From NCBI RefSeq assembly GCF_018691265.1, contig NW_024881327.1:26901936-26965935 (forward strand): a DNA stretch of 64,000 nt. The letters run 5' to 3'. The stretch's first letter is position 1, and every line of letters starts with the position of its first letter. Below the pieces are notes generated by a model. That model searched no databases, was not told where the DNA came from, and worked only from the letters and a program-made list of their open reading frames with translations. A program made the translations under genes and the position numbers. Origin of the DNA: Tyto alba. Its lineage: Eukaryota; Chordata; Aves; Strigiformes; Tytonidae. Positions 1 to 12,700 of this stretch are shown here, one piece after another.

Positions 1-3000
1 CTTCAGCTGCTGTGCGACTGGTCTGAGAACATTTCTGCTCAAATACTATTGCACTCATGAGGCTTAACAAACTTGGGACTTCTGTGCTGACTTTACCCCT
101 ATGGGTAACTCATTTCAACTTTTTTTTTTTTTTAGTCATGGATGAGTCCTAAATTTTTGGTGTTTTTTTTTTTTTTTTTTCCCCCCAGTGCTTTCTATAG
201 GGCTGTTCTTTACATAATGCATATATGATATTTGCCGTAAAAGTGTCACAGACATCCAGCAGCCTGGGAGGAGCAACAAAAATAGAAACATAACTGATTC
301 CTAGGAGTTGTCTTAAGGCCTTGTAGGGTAACAGAGTTAAGCCTTTCCCTACTCCATCCATTTAAATGTCCAGCAGCTAAGCAGGGATTTTCCGTGTAGC
401 TCTGTAACAGTTTCCAGGTTCCATTTAAAAGGTTGATGAAAACTGGAGTGCTGGTTCCCCAAAACTGGTATGTTGGTACATTAATGCAGAAGCACAATTA
501 AGGAGGTTGACACAGTACAGAATTTGGCAGACCAGATCTTAAGGCAGTTGTTTCAGGTTGTCCAACACCAAGAGAACTTTACTAATCGGGCTTTATACAC
601 TTAAGGTTTATTTGCAGTCATGGAACGTTGAAATAGAGCATCTGAGAAAAACACCGAATTCTCTAGAATTTTAACTACAGGGGATGCCTGTGAAAATCGA
701 GAAACTCTGATTTGTCAGGCTCATGAGATATAGTAAGACCTATAGGTTCATGTATTGCTTTACATCTCTCATTTCCTCTTGTGGAGAGGTTGGTTAAATA
801 TCATCTCACAACTGCCTGCTGAGTTGTTTGAAATGTTTTCACCTTTTTATTACTGATTTGTTTCCTTGTAGTCTTATGATGTTTGCTGATCTGGAAAGCT
901 GGATTTTCAGGAAGAACCAGATTGAAATCTGTTTAGCCTAATCCTTATGAAGTTGGTAAGGTTTTTGTTAACTATCTTGAAAGCAGTGAGATTTTTCAGG
1001 ATTTAATTAGTTTTTCTTTAAAGTTGGGGGCAGGGGGAGACCTGGTTAGCTTTTTTTTTTTTTTTTTTTTTTTAAGGTAGGATTGCTATTAAATTAAGAT
1101 AATGTTAACTTACTGAAAAGTTAAAAGAGGATACTGTTAATATTTGAGCTTACTGAAAGACTTATGTTCTGCAAGAAATCTGTGCGTCTTCAGTGTCCTT
1201 CCAGAACTAGTTGGAAAACTCATCATTTATTCTGAATGGGAAATATTATTCGTAGTTCTATGCCTGAATGCATTTTCTGTCAGTCCATATCATTCTGAAG
1301 ATGAATGTAGTAGGACTGAAAACCTCAAACTTGTGGAAGCCACAGTGACTGCATGGTTTTTATGTAATTTAAAAGAATGCCGAGTGCCTTTAGCTGTGGT
1401 TTTTAAATGGAATATTTACGCTGGAATGATTAATGCAAATTATTTTGTAGGGGGATAAGTAGCCAAATCATGTTGTGTTATCTCAGCCATCCCAGTAAAA
1501 AAGCGCAAGAACTGCATTGAGGGCTTGGAGGAGGGAGGTGGTATGATATGAATATACTCTTAGAGAAATAAAACTATTGCAGAACTGGGCAATAACACTT
1601 CAAATGGGGGTGGGGGGAAGAAAACGAGGCTACAAGTCTGTAATGTTCCCTGTGAAACATAAATGAAGGACATGTAATATGTTATGTAATCTAAAAGCAA
1701 ACTTTAAAAAGTTAAATAATGCTCTCTTAATATAACTTATTCAGCAATATCTTCAGTCATTAAAATCCTCCTATCTTTTCAGCCTGTAGAGATTAAGCTG
1801 AAACAACGCTTGTGAACTATATTAAATTTTTTTTTTTTGGTGTCCCATATTGGCCTTTGCCACAGGCCAGAGCTCTGGCAGTTACAGAAACAACAGTTGT
1901 TATGCACTACACTTATTTTATGTACATTGTTCAAAATAGTTGCCAGCAATGTTTCTGGGCAGCTTCAAGAAAATGGCATGATGCTACTTTAATTAAAGAA
2001 AAGCTGTACAAAGAACAGTTGCATACACATTTGTAGTAAATGTATTGATGCTAGTAAGTGTAGTGGTCCTTTTAGAAGTGTTTTTATTAAATTCCAAATT
2101 CTACAAATAAACAAAAGGAACATTCTGTTACTTGCACTGTCTACAGCACAATAGCATCTGGTGTCTTGTATTGCATGGGTCCTATAGCTACTTATAGCAC
2201 CCAGGGCAAATCTTCCCTGTTGTATGGCTGGGCTTATTGTACATGCACTGAATATTACATCTACAAGGTATGTGTACTTGAAGTGCTGAGTTGGCTTTGC
2301 TTGTATAGGTGAAGCATGCTATGGATGAACAGTACCACAAATGGATGGTCTAATACTTTTCTGAGCAGCTGGACTTACTGCGCATGAATCTTGTAATGTA
2401 TAGGTCTGTCTGCAGACATAGGTTGCTGAAGTGGCTCAAGCAATTTGCTTCCAGCCATCCTCTTCACTAAAAGGTTTTGATATCCGAGCAAAAAGCATGG
2501 TGTGGGCTGGACACTTGCATTTATCATTTTAGTAGAGTGCAAACAGCTTGTGTTTGCAGATTGAGCACTTCTGCTTTACTACACTTACAGTCCTATTCTC
2601 GTCGTGGTTTTTTAAGAGCTTACTGATACCTATGTGCACATTCACATATACCTTACCTTAACTCTTGAAAGTATCAGAAAAATAGACCTTATAGTAGTCT
2701 CCTCCCTTTAATAGTGAAATTTATAACTGTTCTACAATCAAAAGATATGCAAATATTTGTATCAGTATATAAACAACTTATTTATTGGAATTCTGTAATG
2801 TCCAGCCTAGTAGTATAATTATTCACAAATCCTGAGTTTGGGAGTTACTTTTTGGATCGTTTTTCTTACATAAACCAGCTCCAGACCAAAGCTATTGGCT
2901 TATAGTTAAATGCAAGTGTTTTCTTTTCCATCTTCTCTCTAGGTAGTAAATTAATCTTATGGAAGACTTCCCATATAAGTACTACAGTGTGATAGGTATT

Positions 3001-3625
3001 TTTAGACTCTTTCACAGTGGACATACTTATTGCTCTCAATTTTAAACACATTGTACTTTCCAGAAATTTGTTTCATTTTCTTCTTTGAAAATGAGGAACT
3101 GGAAAAGAATCCATGCTGTAAATGACATTTTCTTACACAGTTTTAGAAATACATGATGATGATCTCTTGTAGCTGTACATAATGAATTTTATTGGGCTCT
3201 TAGTGAATTAGCCTTGTCTATGTGCTTGCCAAGTTTCAGAGGCTTGTAATCCATGGTTTTTCTTTCCTGCTTCTACTGTTCTTGTTTTATTTAAAAATAA
3301 GAAGTTACATTTTAAACTTCATGGTTTATCCGAAAGTCTTCTGTTTATTCTAGTATCTTGTAGGTTATTTCATTAACTCAATTCAAAGTCAAAGCAAAAC
3401 CCAAAACATCCAAAATGGCAGTAGTTGTCATCTATACATCTTTGATTATAAAAGCATGTAAATTGGCTTGTGAGGAAGAAGAAATGTTAGAGTGCTTGTG
3501 CACAGTCATACAAAAAGATAATGCTTACAACACTGATGCTTACATGACAGTGCTAAGATACTGACAGATCCATTACCCCTCTTGTTAAATGGGCTTGCAC
3601 TGGTATTTGTTTTCTCTCTTTTTTC

Positions 3626-3663
<38 letters not shown>

Positions 3664-6374
3664 CTTTCTGGAGCGCAGGGCGGGGCAGGGAATAAAACTA
3701 TGTGGTGTATGCTATTTTTAAATCTTGTAAATTAATGATGTCTGTTGAATCTAACTACTTATGTCTGTGCATGTATGTATGAAAACATGCATATTATGTA
3801 TATTGACATAGTATTAAAAGAGGATTTTTCTTTTCAAACTATTTTTATTCCTGATATTAAATATTGCTAGTCTTCAATACTTCCGCTGAAATCTTCAGAA
3901 GGAAAAGCTTAGACTCCTGGTACATACGGTTCTTAACATCCTATAAGTTCTTCATGGGCTAATATTTTTATATTAAGCTAACTGCATTTAAAATTAATTG
4001 CTAGTATCCTTGAGGAAGCCCTATTGACAGTGATCATTAGTTGATATTATGATAAATCATAGTGCGACAAAATCTCGGATGCCATGGTAGAAAGCCATGT
4101 AACTTGCTTGGCCAAACACATCAACATCATAAATAAATGCAAAATTTTAAAAAGATTTCTTAACAGTCATAAACTTTTGAAACACTGCTTTACAGATATA
4201 CTGGCAGCTCTTCTGTTTGAAAGTCTTCTTAACAGGACTCTAGAAGGTGGAACATTGAGATTAGTGTTTCTGTGTGGTTGTTTTAGTAGATCTCCTGGGG
4301 TTTCTGGGATGATTGTTTTTTAATAAGTTTCTGGTGCTAATAACAAAGAATAGAATTGGGGGGTGGGGATGAGAAGGCAACTACAAAGAACCCAAAGTGT
4401 ATTTTAAAAAGTCATTATTTTTGAGGTGCTGGGAGAGTTGGCTCATGATTTTGGAATGCATGCTGTTAACAAGGATTCCTTTGAAAAACCTCTCTGTAGC
4501 CCAGTGTTAAAGGCAGTCAGAGACCAACCATAATTAATACAGTCTTTCAAATTAGTGGTGAAATTCATCAGCCAGTTCCAAAATCTGACCTTTATATCCT
4601 ACTCATAACAAAATACAACCTCTGTTATATCTTATTTTAGTAAGAGGAAAAAGGACTGCTTGATGTATAACTTTGAATGTTTTCATAAGAGAAGTGATGA
4701 AAAAGGAATATGAGGTAATTGGAAGTACTACCTAGGCAATATTACCTGAAACAGGCTTATGAAAGAAAGTTTGATGCAACATCCCAAAGAGTTACTCTGT
4801 GTGGATGCACATTTTGTACCCTGTCTGGGAAGAAACATAAAGGACTATCCAGATATAGGTAGCAATTTCATATCTTATTATAGAAAAATATTTTTTGCAT
4901 GGGGAAAATTGGTTTATTTTTGATCTATGAAAAGTGAGTGATCACACCAGTCTCTCTTTTAATAAAACTATTCATCTCCTGAATGGATGTCAGGCAGCAG
5001 CTGTCTTGATGGTTGAAGGGGCTTGTGCAGTGACACGCTTCTCCTGATCTTTCTCCAATATCCTTCCACTGACGTGTTAGACCTGTCATTTAGAACCACC
5101 TAGCTGGGCATCGACTAGTCTGTTATATCTCTGGTAGTGGTAATTATTTTGTCTTTTTGGTTTGGGGGTGTGTGTAGATTTAAAAACACACACGCAAACC
5201 AAAACCACAAAAAACAAACCTTAAATGTACTTGATGTGTACGCTATTCTTAAATCTTTTCAACAACTTCAGATAATTATAGTTTATCTGAGGGCACAGGT
5301 AAACCTGCCTGGTTTACTCCTCATACAGTGTGGGGAACAGTTCTAAAGATATGTAAGTTTTTTAAAAAATAAAGCAGATTTAGTTAATCAGTGTACCTTG
5401 GATCCCTGTGATTAATTTTTTAGTTCATCTGTATGGCGTGGGTCAAATTATGGTTTAAATAGACCTAATTAAACTAGTTAGCAGTCTTTGTCACAGTAAT
5501 TTCTCATTCTTCTGTATTTGACCCAAGAGTTAATGTTACCTGTATAGGATGGTGGCAGTTGTGGAAACAAGCATTATTTTCTCCATATCATGTCTTCCTG
5601 TCAGTACACAGAAATCTTTCTGAAATTTTCAACTACTTTTAGATTTGTCCATTAAAATATTGAGACATTTTCAGATGTGCTTTTGATGTGTGTAAAGGTA
5701 ACACCTCCACCTGACCAAGGGCCACCACTTTTTGGTTATGTACCTGATACTGTGGGCAGAGTGACGGAGGTTTATCTTAAAATGCTTTACCCTGTGCTGA
5801 AATGGGCAAAGGCTGGTGGAGGGGTGTCTCGCTTTTTCCCGGAAGGATGGTGGCAAATGCTGAGCCCTAGCTAAAAGCGGTGTTGGGTTGCATCCCTGGG
5901 AGTCCAAAACCTTCACCCCTAGGATACTTTCTGTCATGGCCTTTGAGTTGATACTGAAAGAAGGAAACCATCAGAAATGTAAAAATTGTGTTAAGTCCTT
6001 TAATAGATACTGAGAGAAAAAAAAACAAAACAAACCTGCGACTAGCAGTAGGCATCAAAGTTGAAGTGCCCCTCGTTCCCCTGCAGGCCTCTATCCCGGG
6101 AGTACTACTACTTCAGGCCTTCTTCCCCTCTGCTGAGCACCAGTTTGGGATTATTTTTTTTTTTTCCTTTTATTTTGCTGACCTCTTAGTGAAGAAGGCT
6201 TGTGGTGCTTTTGGCGCTGTGCACAGCAACGCTGGGCCGTGTATTTAATTCACTCCAACTTTAACAGGTCCGCTGGAAGTTTATTTAAAACTCAGCCAAG
6301 TGCAAACAGCGGTTTTTTTTTTTTTTTTGTTTTGTTTGATTTTTGTTTTTTTTTTTTTTAAGTAGTCCTGTGGG
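1..6374. other. Upstream region, no gene recognised
   Basis: AT-rich DNA with several T runs (around 163-180, 1051-1073 and 3609-3668), scattered AATAAA hexamers and no long open frame with recognisable protein content. In human the neighbour on the 5' side of FRYL is OCIAD1 in divergent orientation, but I see no OCIAD1 coding sequence here on either strand. The region may be intergenic, or may hold untranslated upstream FRYL exons that cannot be recognised without transcript data. Confidence 0.6.
5159..5200. repeat. Imperfect inverted repeat (GT/AC hairpin)
   Basis: The arm GGTTTG at 5159-5164 pairs with CAAACC at 5195-5200, and GTGTGTGT at 5168-5175 pairs with ACACACAC at 5186-5193. Three unpaired G on one side and one on the other interrupt the stem. 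The loop is 10 nt and A/T-rich. Function unknown. Confidence 0.6.
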
Positions 6375-6745
6375 GGTTTAATTGCAGGTAGGTGTGTGGC
6401 GGGGTGTGTGTGCGCGCCCGCCTCCGTCTGTCCGTCCCCGTGTACCGCCCCCCCCCCCCCCCCCCCCCAAAGGGCGGGCGGGAGGAGCGCCGGGCCCCTG
6501 CGGCGGTGGGCGGGGCTGGGGGCGGGGGGCCGCCCCCGGGCCCAGCGCGCGCCCCACGGGCCCTGCGTCAGCGCGGTGGGGGGCGCGCGGCAGCGGCGCG
6601 GGCGCCGGCACGCTCCTGCCGGTGCTCGGCACCATGCTCAGCCTGCAGGATTCCCTCTTCTTCGAGATCAACATAAAGTCTCTGCTGAAATCCTGGAGCG
6701 GCAGCAGCGGTAAGTATATCGCCGGCACCGAGAGCCACGGCGTCA
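6375..6745 (+). promoter_or_regulatory. FRYL: CpG island promoter around FRYL first coding exon
   Basis: This stretch is sharply G+C- and CpG-rich against AT-rich flanks. It holds several GC-box-like GGGCGG/GGGGCGGGG sequences, a run of 21 C at 6448-6468, and a TGCGTCAGC element at 6564-6572 that resembles a CRE/AP-1-type site. No ATG appears in the island before 6634, so a transcript starting here would use the FRYL methionine as its first AUG. No TATA box is evident. The transcription start cannot be placed from sequence alone. T-rich tracts bound the island on both sides (6312-6360 and 6751-6816). Confidence 0.8.
6634..6709 (+). CDS. FRYL: FRYL coding exon 1 (alternative N-terminus, 25 codons + 1 nt)
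   Basis: The ATG at 6634 sits in a good context (ggcaccATGc, A at -3). It encodes MLSLQDSLFFEINIKSLLKS followed by WSGSS, then a donor GCG|gtaagt. One leftover base (G) joins CC of exon 2 to make Ala, so the frame continues directly into the known FRYL N-terminus. As I recall, the paralogue FRY begins with a closely similar segment (QDSGFFEISIKYLLKSWS). That homology shows this is a real coding exon and not chance sequence in a CpG island. The frame is open further upstream only through a non-ATG codon at 6382, and the GC-rich, proline/glycine-rich peptide it would give looks like untranslated leader. Confidence 0.85.
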
Positions 6746-9700
6746 TAGCGGTTGTTTTTTTTTTTTGTTGTTTTGTTTTGTTGGGTTTTTTTTGTTTTGT
6801 TTTTTTTTTTTTTTAATTTCACGCTGCTGCGTGAAATCGCGCTTTAAAAATGAGGTTTCAGCGGTCTCCTGTGTGCTGGTGCAACTGGGCATAGCCAGTG
6901 TGAGCCGTGAGCAAAGTGCACTATCTGCTTCCTAGTTGTCATGTAAGCTTATATAGATAGATACACACGTATATTTATATATATTTTCTTAGGCTGCAGT
7001 TGCTTCAGGCTGATAAAGTTCTTGCACCCCTTTGCTGTCCAAGAGAGGTGACAAGCAGATGCTCGTCCCTGCGGAGTTAGCAGATGCTGACACTGTGGCT
7101 TTAGTTCTGCCAAGCTCCAAATGCTCCTCTGAAGCAAAACAACCGTCCCTGGGCTGAGTGTTTTACAGGGGGGTATTATTTTGGGGCCTCAAACCCATTA
7201 TTACACCTGCAAAACAGTGTCCACTTTGATCTTCTAAATGGCCCTCATCTAGGGTTTCTGTGAGGACTTCTTGTCGTAATTGAACCAGCGAAGGCAAGGA
7301 TGCTGCTTTTGGTAAAGACAGCCAGCCTGTCCTCAGATCACCCCTTCACACATGCTTCAATGCAGGGTCTCGGGCCCGGGAGCTGCTTTGCACCGTGTAG
7401 CAGGCTCTGCTGCCGTAAGCACAGCAGCTTCATGACAGGACGCCAGGAGGTGATAAAGGTGACGTAATTGTACGTCAGGAAAGTGTTTCATATGTCTGAA
7501 GTTTCTTGTATTTGTGAAAATTTAAAATAGTCAAAAGCAGGAGATAATCTGGTATCTCTGCTTTAAGTTACATTTCATTAATTGCTGTTTGAGATGCACT
7601 GGGGTGCACAGTCTCCACTCACCAAACATTTCATCAGAATACCTCTGTTGGAATTTTTACCCTGATACAGCATTGTTTCACCTGTCTGTCTTATTTGAAG
7701 GAATTGGTAGCAAGTTATTTATTGTACAGTGTATTCATCAGTGCTAGGAGAGTATTCAGATATTTAGTTTGTCCTAATAGCTTATTCAGACGTGAGATTT
7801 GGTTTTTGCACTAAATGCTGTAATTCGTGTTTTGGACTAATAACTTCCAGACTTACGACTTCTGAGTTAAAACAATGAATATTTCAAAACACGCATACTT
7901 CTGGGTTTTGCTTTTCACTTTCTTTAGTTTGTGTCTTGCAGGTTAACTGTATCTGTTCCAAATTATACCTTGTAATAGTACATGGCAGTTATTAACGTTT
8001 TTACTGAAACAAAGATAACCAGAAGGGTTTTTCTGATATTTTGTAGTAGAAGATCAAGGTGTCTCATGAAAATGGTTAAAAATCCTTAAAGTTGATTTTA
8101 TTTATGTATATTGTTTCTAAACTAAAGGAATCCATAGGATTCATTCAGTTACAATAAATTCAATCTACAACTAGATAAATAATTAAGGAGATCAATTGCA
8201 GAATCTGGACTAGACAATTATCAGCTATAAGAACATAGAGAGTAATAATAATAAAAAAGGATATCTGAGAAGAGGTTATATAGCAGGCTATGCTTTCTCC
8301 TTTATGTCCTCTGTTATGTAAGCACAACGGAGGAAGATCTTCCTGACTCTTTCATCAGGAAGTGGTACTTGGATCATCTAACAACAAACTAATTTTCTGT
8401 GCACGCTGATTAGATAGCTGGGGTTTATTTCACCTTTTTCCCATAATTGTCACTCCATTTGTTAAAATTGCCATGATTATGGTAAAGCTGTGTCTCTGCT
8501 CTGTGTGAGAGACGCATTCTGATGGCTTTCCACTTGCAGACTGGCCAGGAGCAGACCTCTCTATGCAGCCTATGCTGGGTTTAAGTATTGTGATTCCCTT
8601 GGATAGCTTAGTGAATTGAGCTGAAGCAGGCAAGCCAGTTACTTTTTTCCTAAAATGATTTTCAATCAAGTGATGCAGTATGTGCGGAACGGGGAATTAC
8701 GCAATATTTATGTTGAGTGTCTGTTTGGAAATTCAATAAATGTGCACATGCTAAGAAATTACTCAAGAAAGGGTTTTTTTCCTGTGTTTTCATAAGATTT
8801 TTATATGCAAATGCTACTTTTTGTGTTTTATATGATAACTTCAGGATTTTGTATACTAAAGAATGTCAGAGCAGGAGTGGGTATGCTTGCATACATTTCC
8901 ATGTACATAAAAATAAGCATCTGTAGAGAGTGCTTAAGCATATAACAGAAAGGCAGCAAAGCTCCATGAGTCTGGTTAAGGGCTTGCTTAGCTGGCATAA
9001 TGTTGTTGCAGTGCTGGCTAAGGTTTTATTGTAGTTGATCTTTTTTCTTTCAGTAACAACAATGAAGTGACATTCATATGGCCTAGTTTCAGAATGCTGT
9101 CTTTGTGCCAACAATTTTAGGCATTACTTCTTTTTAAACGGAGTCAGGAATGTTCTTTTAATCCAACAGTGAAGTGAGGATGTTCCCGCTTAAGAATTAT
9201 TTGCTTACTGAAGTTGTGGATGTAACAGAGGCTTTATACTGGCTTGTCCTCAGGTTGCTTGGCTCCATCGAATTTAAGGAATCTTAGTTGTGATAACGTA
9301 ACTCAATGTTCTTAAAGTTATGGATTCTGTTGTTTAGTCCATTGCAGTTTGAATATGCGGTCTCTTTAAGCATTCTTCTGAGGTTTCTGATTTTGTAGCA
9401 AAAATATTAATTTTGATTGTTAAAGTCAATTGGTGTAACAAAATATTTTGTCCACAAAAACCTTTGCTTAAGGTTAAGGAGGTCTGGATGTCATGAGATT
9501 TACTTTTAGTAATGCAATATATGGGTTCAAAAACCGAATGTGGTGCTGCCTACAATGAAAAGCATTATGTAATTAATACCTTTCTGTAAGATATGAAGTG
9601 TTTTAATGAAAACTATGCATGTATTTTTGGGGCTTACAGGAACAACTGCTTTCTAGTAAACATGAGTGTAACCCATTGTGGCATTCTTAAAAGCACTTCT

Positions 9701-12700
9701 CTTTCTAATATTTACCATATTAATAATCTGGTTCTGTTCAATAATTATTTCTGAATAATAAAAAAAGAACAAAAAAATATATCCATTGTCTTTCCAGCAA
9801 TGAATACACAGCTTTCTGTTGCTGTGCTGCAGTTGTGGTGTGTCTGGTAAAGAGAATGGCACAACTGTCCTGTGGGTGCTTCTCTGACCTTGAACTCATC
9901 CCTGCCTGCTTCTAGCAAATCAGTGTTGGAGGTGGTTCACAGGGTTTTTATATTACCTTGCTCAACTTGATTCAGAAGTCATGCATATATTTCAAGAACT
10001 CATACCAGTTAAGAGAAAGGGGCTGCTCTTAACGTTGCACCTGCCAAAGCTACATTGAGGTCGTTGCTCTTGGCCTCATTTTGGTAAGGGTTTGTGACAG
10101 TGATTTTCAAAGTTACTTAGACTTGTGAGCCTGGAAACAAAGTCATGGCAAGAAAGTGAGCTGTATCTGCCTGTACAGCAGTTGTGTTTGAAAATGTGTT
10201 ATAAAATCAAAAAGAAATGGAGCAACTTTAAAAGGAAGTGAATTATTGGAGCTACGGCTGCCAGGTGCTGACAAGCATGTGAAAACTGGGGAGCTGCCTG
10301 TCAGATACTTCTGAATCATTCTTCCTGTGAATGAAAAAAGCACTTGGAGTTGAAGAATCGCTTACCTTCCCGTAGGATTAGCTTGACTGAAGATTACTTC
10401 CTCCTTTACCAACCAAAAATGAGCTCTTAGCTCTCAAGAGAGGTTCTGCTCTGATAATACAGTATTTAACAAAGTAGATGTAATGGATTTGTTTTTATCC
10501 CGTGGCTTTTCATTTGATGACGGCAATGAAACTGTAATTTAAATAAGAAACGTGAGATCACCTTACAGTGCCATGATAGGAACATACACGTAAAAGGATC
10601 GCATGAGGAATTGTGGAACAAATATTTTGTTGCTGGTCTTGTTCTTTGGGAGGAGGTGGTGTGAGGTGGAGTGTATGTGGAGGTGTGCATGGCTTTAGCC
10701 AGGACAGATTTGCTCCTTCCATTGCAGTTTCTAAAAGCAATAAAAGAACAATTTGTTAATATTTTTGGAATCAGTATCGTATGATAAATTTCATCCTTTT
10801 CCCAGCAACTGTTAAACTGCAGAGAGAAATAAAACCTGGGGAAGAAAATTGGTCTGAGATGTTATGTGATTGCTTCCCCTCCAAACTGTCCTTTTGGGGT
10901 AGCAGTTATCAGCGGCAGTACTGTGCTCTAGAGAACTTTCAATGGCAGTTTTATATTCCAGTGGCAAAATCGGTATTACTTCACAATCAAGAGAAATCTT
11001 ATTTTCACAAGATACTTTTTTTGGTGACTTTGTAAACAGTAATTAAATAAGTACAGTATAAATACAATAATAAGTAGGGTGTTAACTTAATTTCTCCAAC
11101 ATCAAACATCCCAAATAATAATCTGTACAATCTTTTTGTAGGAAACTTCTTAATTGCAATTTTGACTTCAAAAAATCATGACAGTTAGTAGTCATCTCTA
11201 TACTGAAACTCCGTAGACGTCTCCAGAGAATGTACCAATTTTTCCTTATGATATCTTCCAAAATTATTTTGACATACTGAAAAGTGAAATTTTAAAATGA
11301 AATATTAATTTATGTTAAGTTTTGAAAAAGCTACTAAATTCCACTCTTTTTAAAAAAATGTGTTGAAGTGCACTTTGTGATAGTAAATGTACTTATAGAT
11401 TGATGTACAGCTGGAGCAGCAGGTTTGTTTTCTGTAGAAGGGACATAGTGCTTAGGATGGCTTCTCCACCACCTGTCAGTTGTCAAGGGAAAAACAACTT
11501 TTTTGTCAGTAGTTAATCACCCAATAAAATGTGAATGTGTAAATTTTTTTTTTTTTGAGAGTTTATGGAGCATAATCTCCATATTTGGCCCTATTTATGA
11601 ATTTAGGTGGTCTTTAATGATGGTCACTTGTGCAGTACATCTTGGGACACATAAGATCGAGTCATTGCATTTCCTGATATATGGTGTGTTGGCATACATT
11701 CAGTTAAATGAAATGTCAGAAACACTCTGTGTAGTAAAATCTGCTACATAAAGAGAAGATAGCTTTTTTGTTTTTCTTTTCTTTCAGGGTAGGGTTGAAA
11801 TAACAAGGTCTATAAATAGATGTACGCTGGAAGGAGACAAATAGGCTATAAGTAGATTATCCAACTAGTCGAACCAATGTACCACCCTGAAGCTGGAGAA
11901 TACCCAGTATACAGAAGTGAAAGTTAGGAAGTGGTCAAACTTTTTCAGTCTCACTCCGTTAGATGTGGGTCAAGTGAGCAGGATGAAGATGAAGGAAGTT
12001 TCATAAGATGGCTGAGCTTGTCATTTGTGCCAAAAGTGGTGGCTTTGCCCTCAGCAGTGCAGCCTTGTCACCTTTTTACCTGCCCATTGCAGTACTTGTC
12101 TCATCCTTTTAGTGATCTGGTTTGTACATCAGCAGAAATTTTCTTGGGAAGATGGAGATTTTTTTGTTGTTGTTGTTAAATTATCCAACTGAATCATCTC
12201 AAGTCAAGGAGGGTGGACGTGAGGGCTGGTGTAAAGTAAGGGTCAGGACCACCTGCCTAACAGTGAGAGGCTGACTGCTTCTTTTTGGTGGGCATGTATA
12301 GGTGTCTCAGCTCAGCTGGATCACTGAGCCTTGCTCTCGTGTGTTGCATGGAAGCCTTCTTCATATTTGCTCATTTTTATTCTGTGTGACTGAAGCTGTG
12401 TGATTATTTTGGGGGGTATTTTTGGGTTAGACTAGCTTTCACTGTTGCTAAACATTCATACCTACATGTATACTTTTTCCCTGCCTTATCTGATGCCTAC
12501 AGTCTGTGTTCTAACATTTTTTCATGTAGAGTGGGCATAAGGGCATGGATGTTCATGCAGATTTTTACCAATCAAAAGTAGATAGGGTTAATATGATGTT
12601 TTAGGACTTACTTTGGACTTCTCTGTACATCAACATGGAAAATTTTGAACTTTGGGTTTGTTTTTTTTTTTTTAAGATTGTCATTTCTGAAATTCCTCAT

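Noticed and set aside
1144..1458. 104-codon + strand frame upstream of FRYL
   Set aside because: No recognisable family, AT-rich codon use like the surrounding non-coding DNA, and no splice or promoter context.
5671..6248. Several overlapping frames of 63-88 codons just upstream of the CpG island
   Set aside because: Overlapping on both strands, with no homology recognised and no sign of OCIAD1, the expected 5' neighbour.
6382..6633. In-frame open extension upstream of the FRYL ATG in the CpG island
   Set aside because: It opens with TTG rather than ATG, the peptide is a Pro/Gly/Arg-rich product of GC composition, and no homology to FRY is seen before the methionine at 6634.
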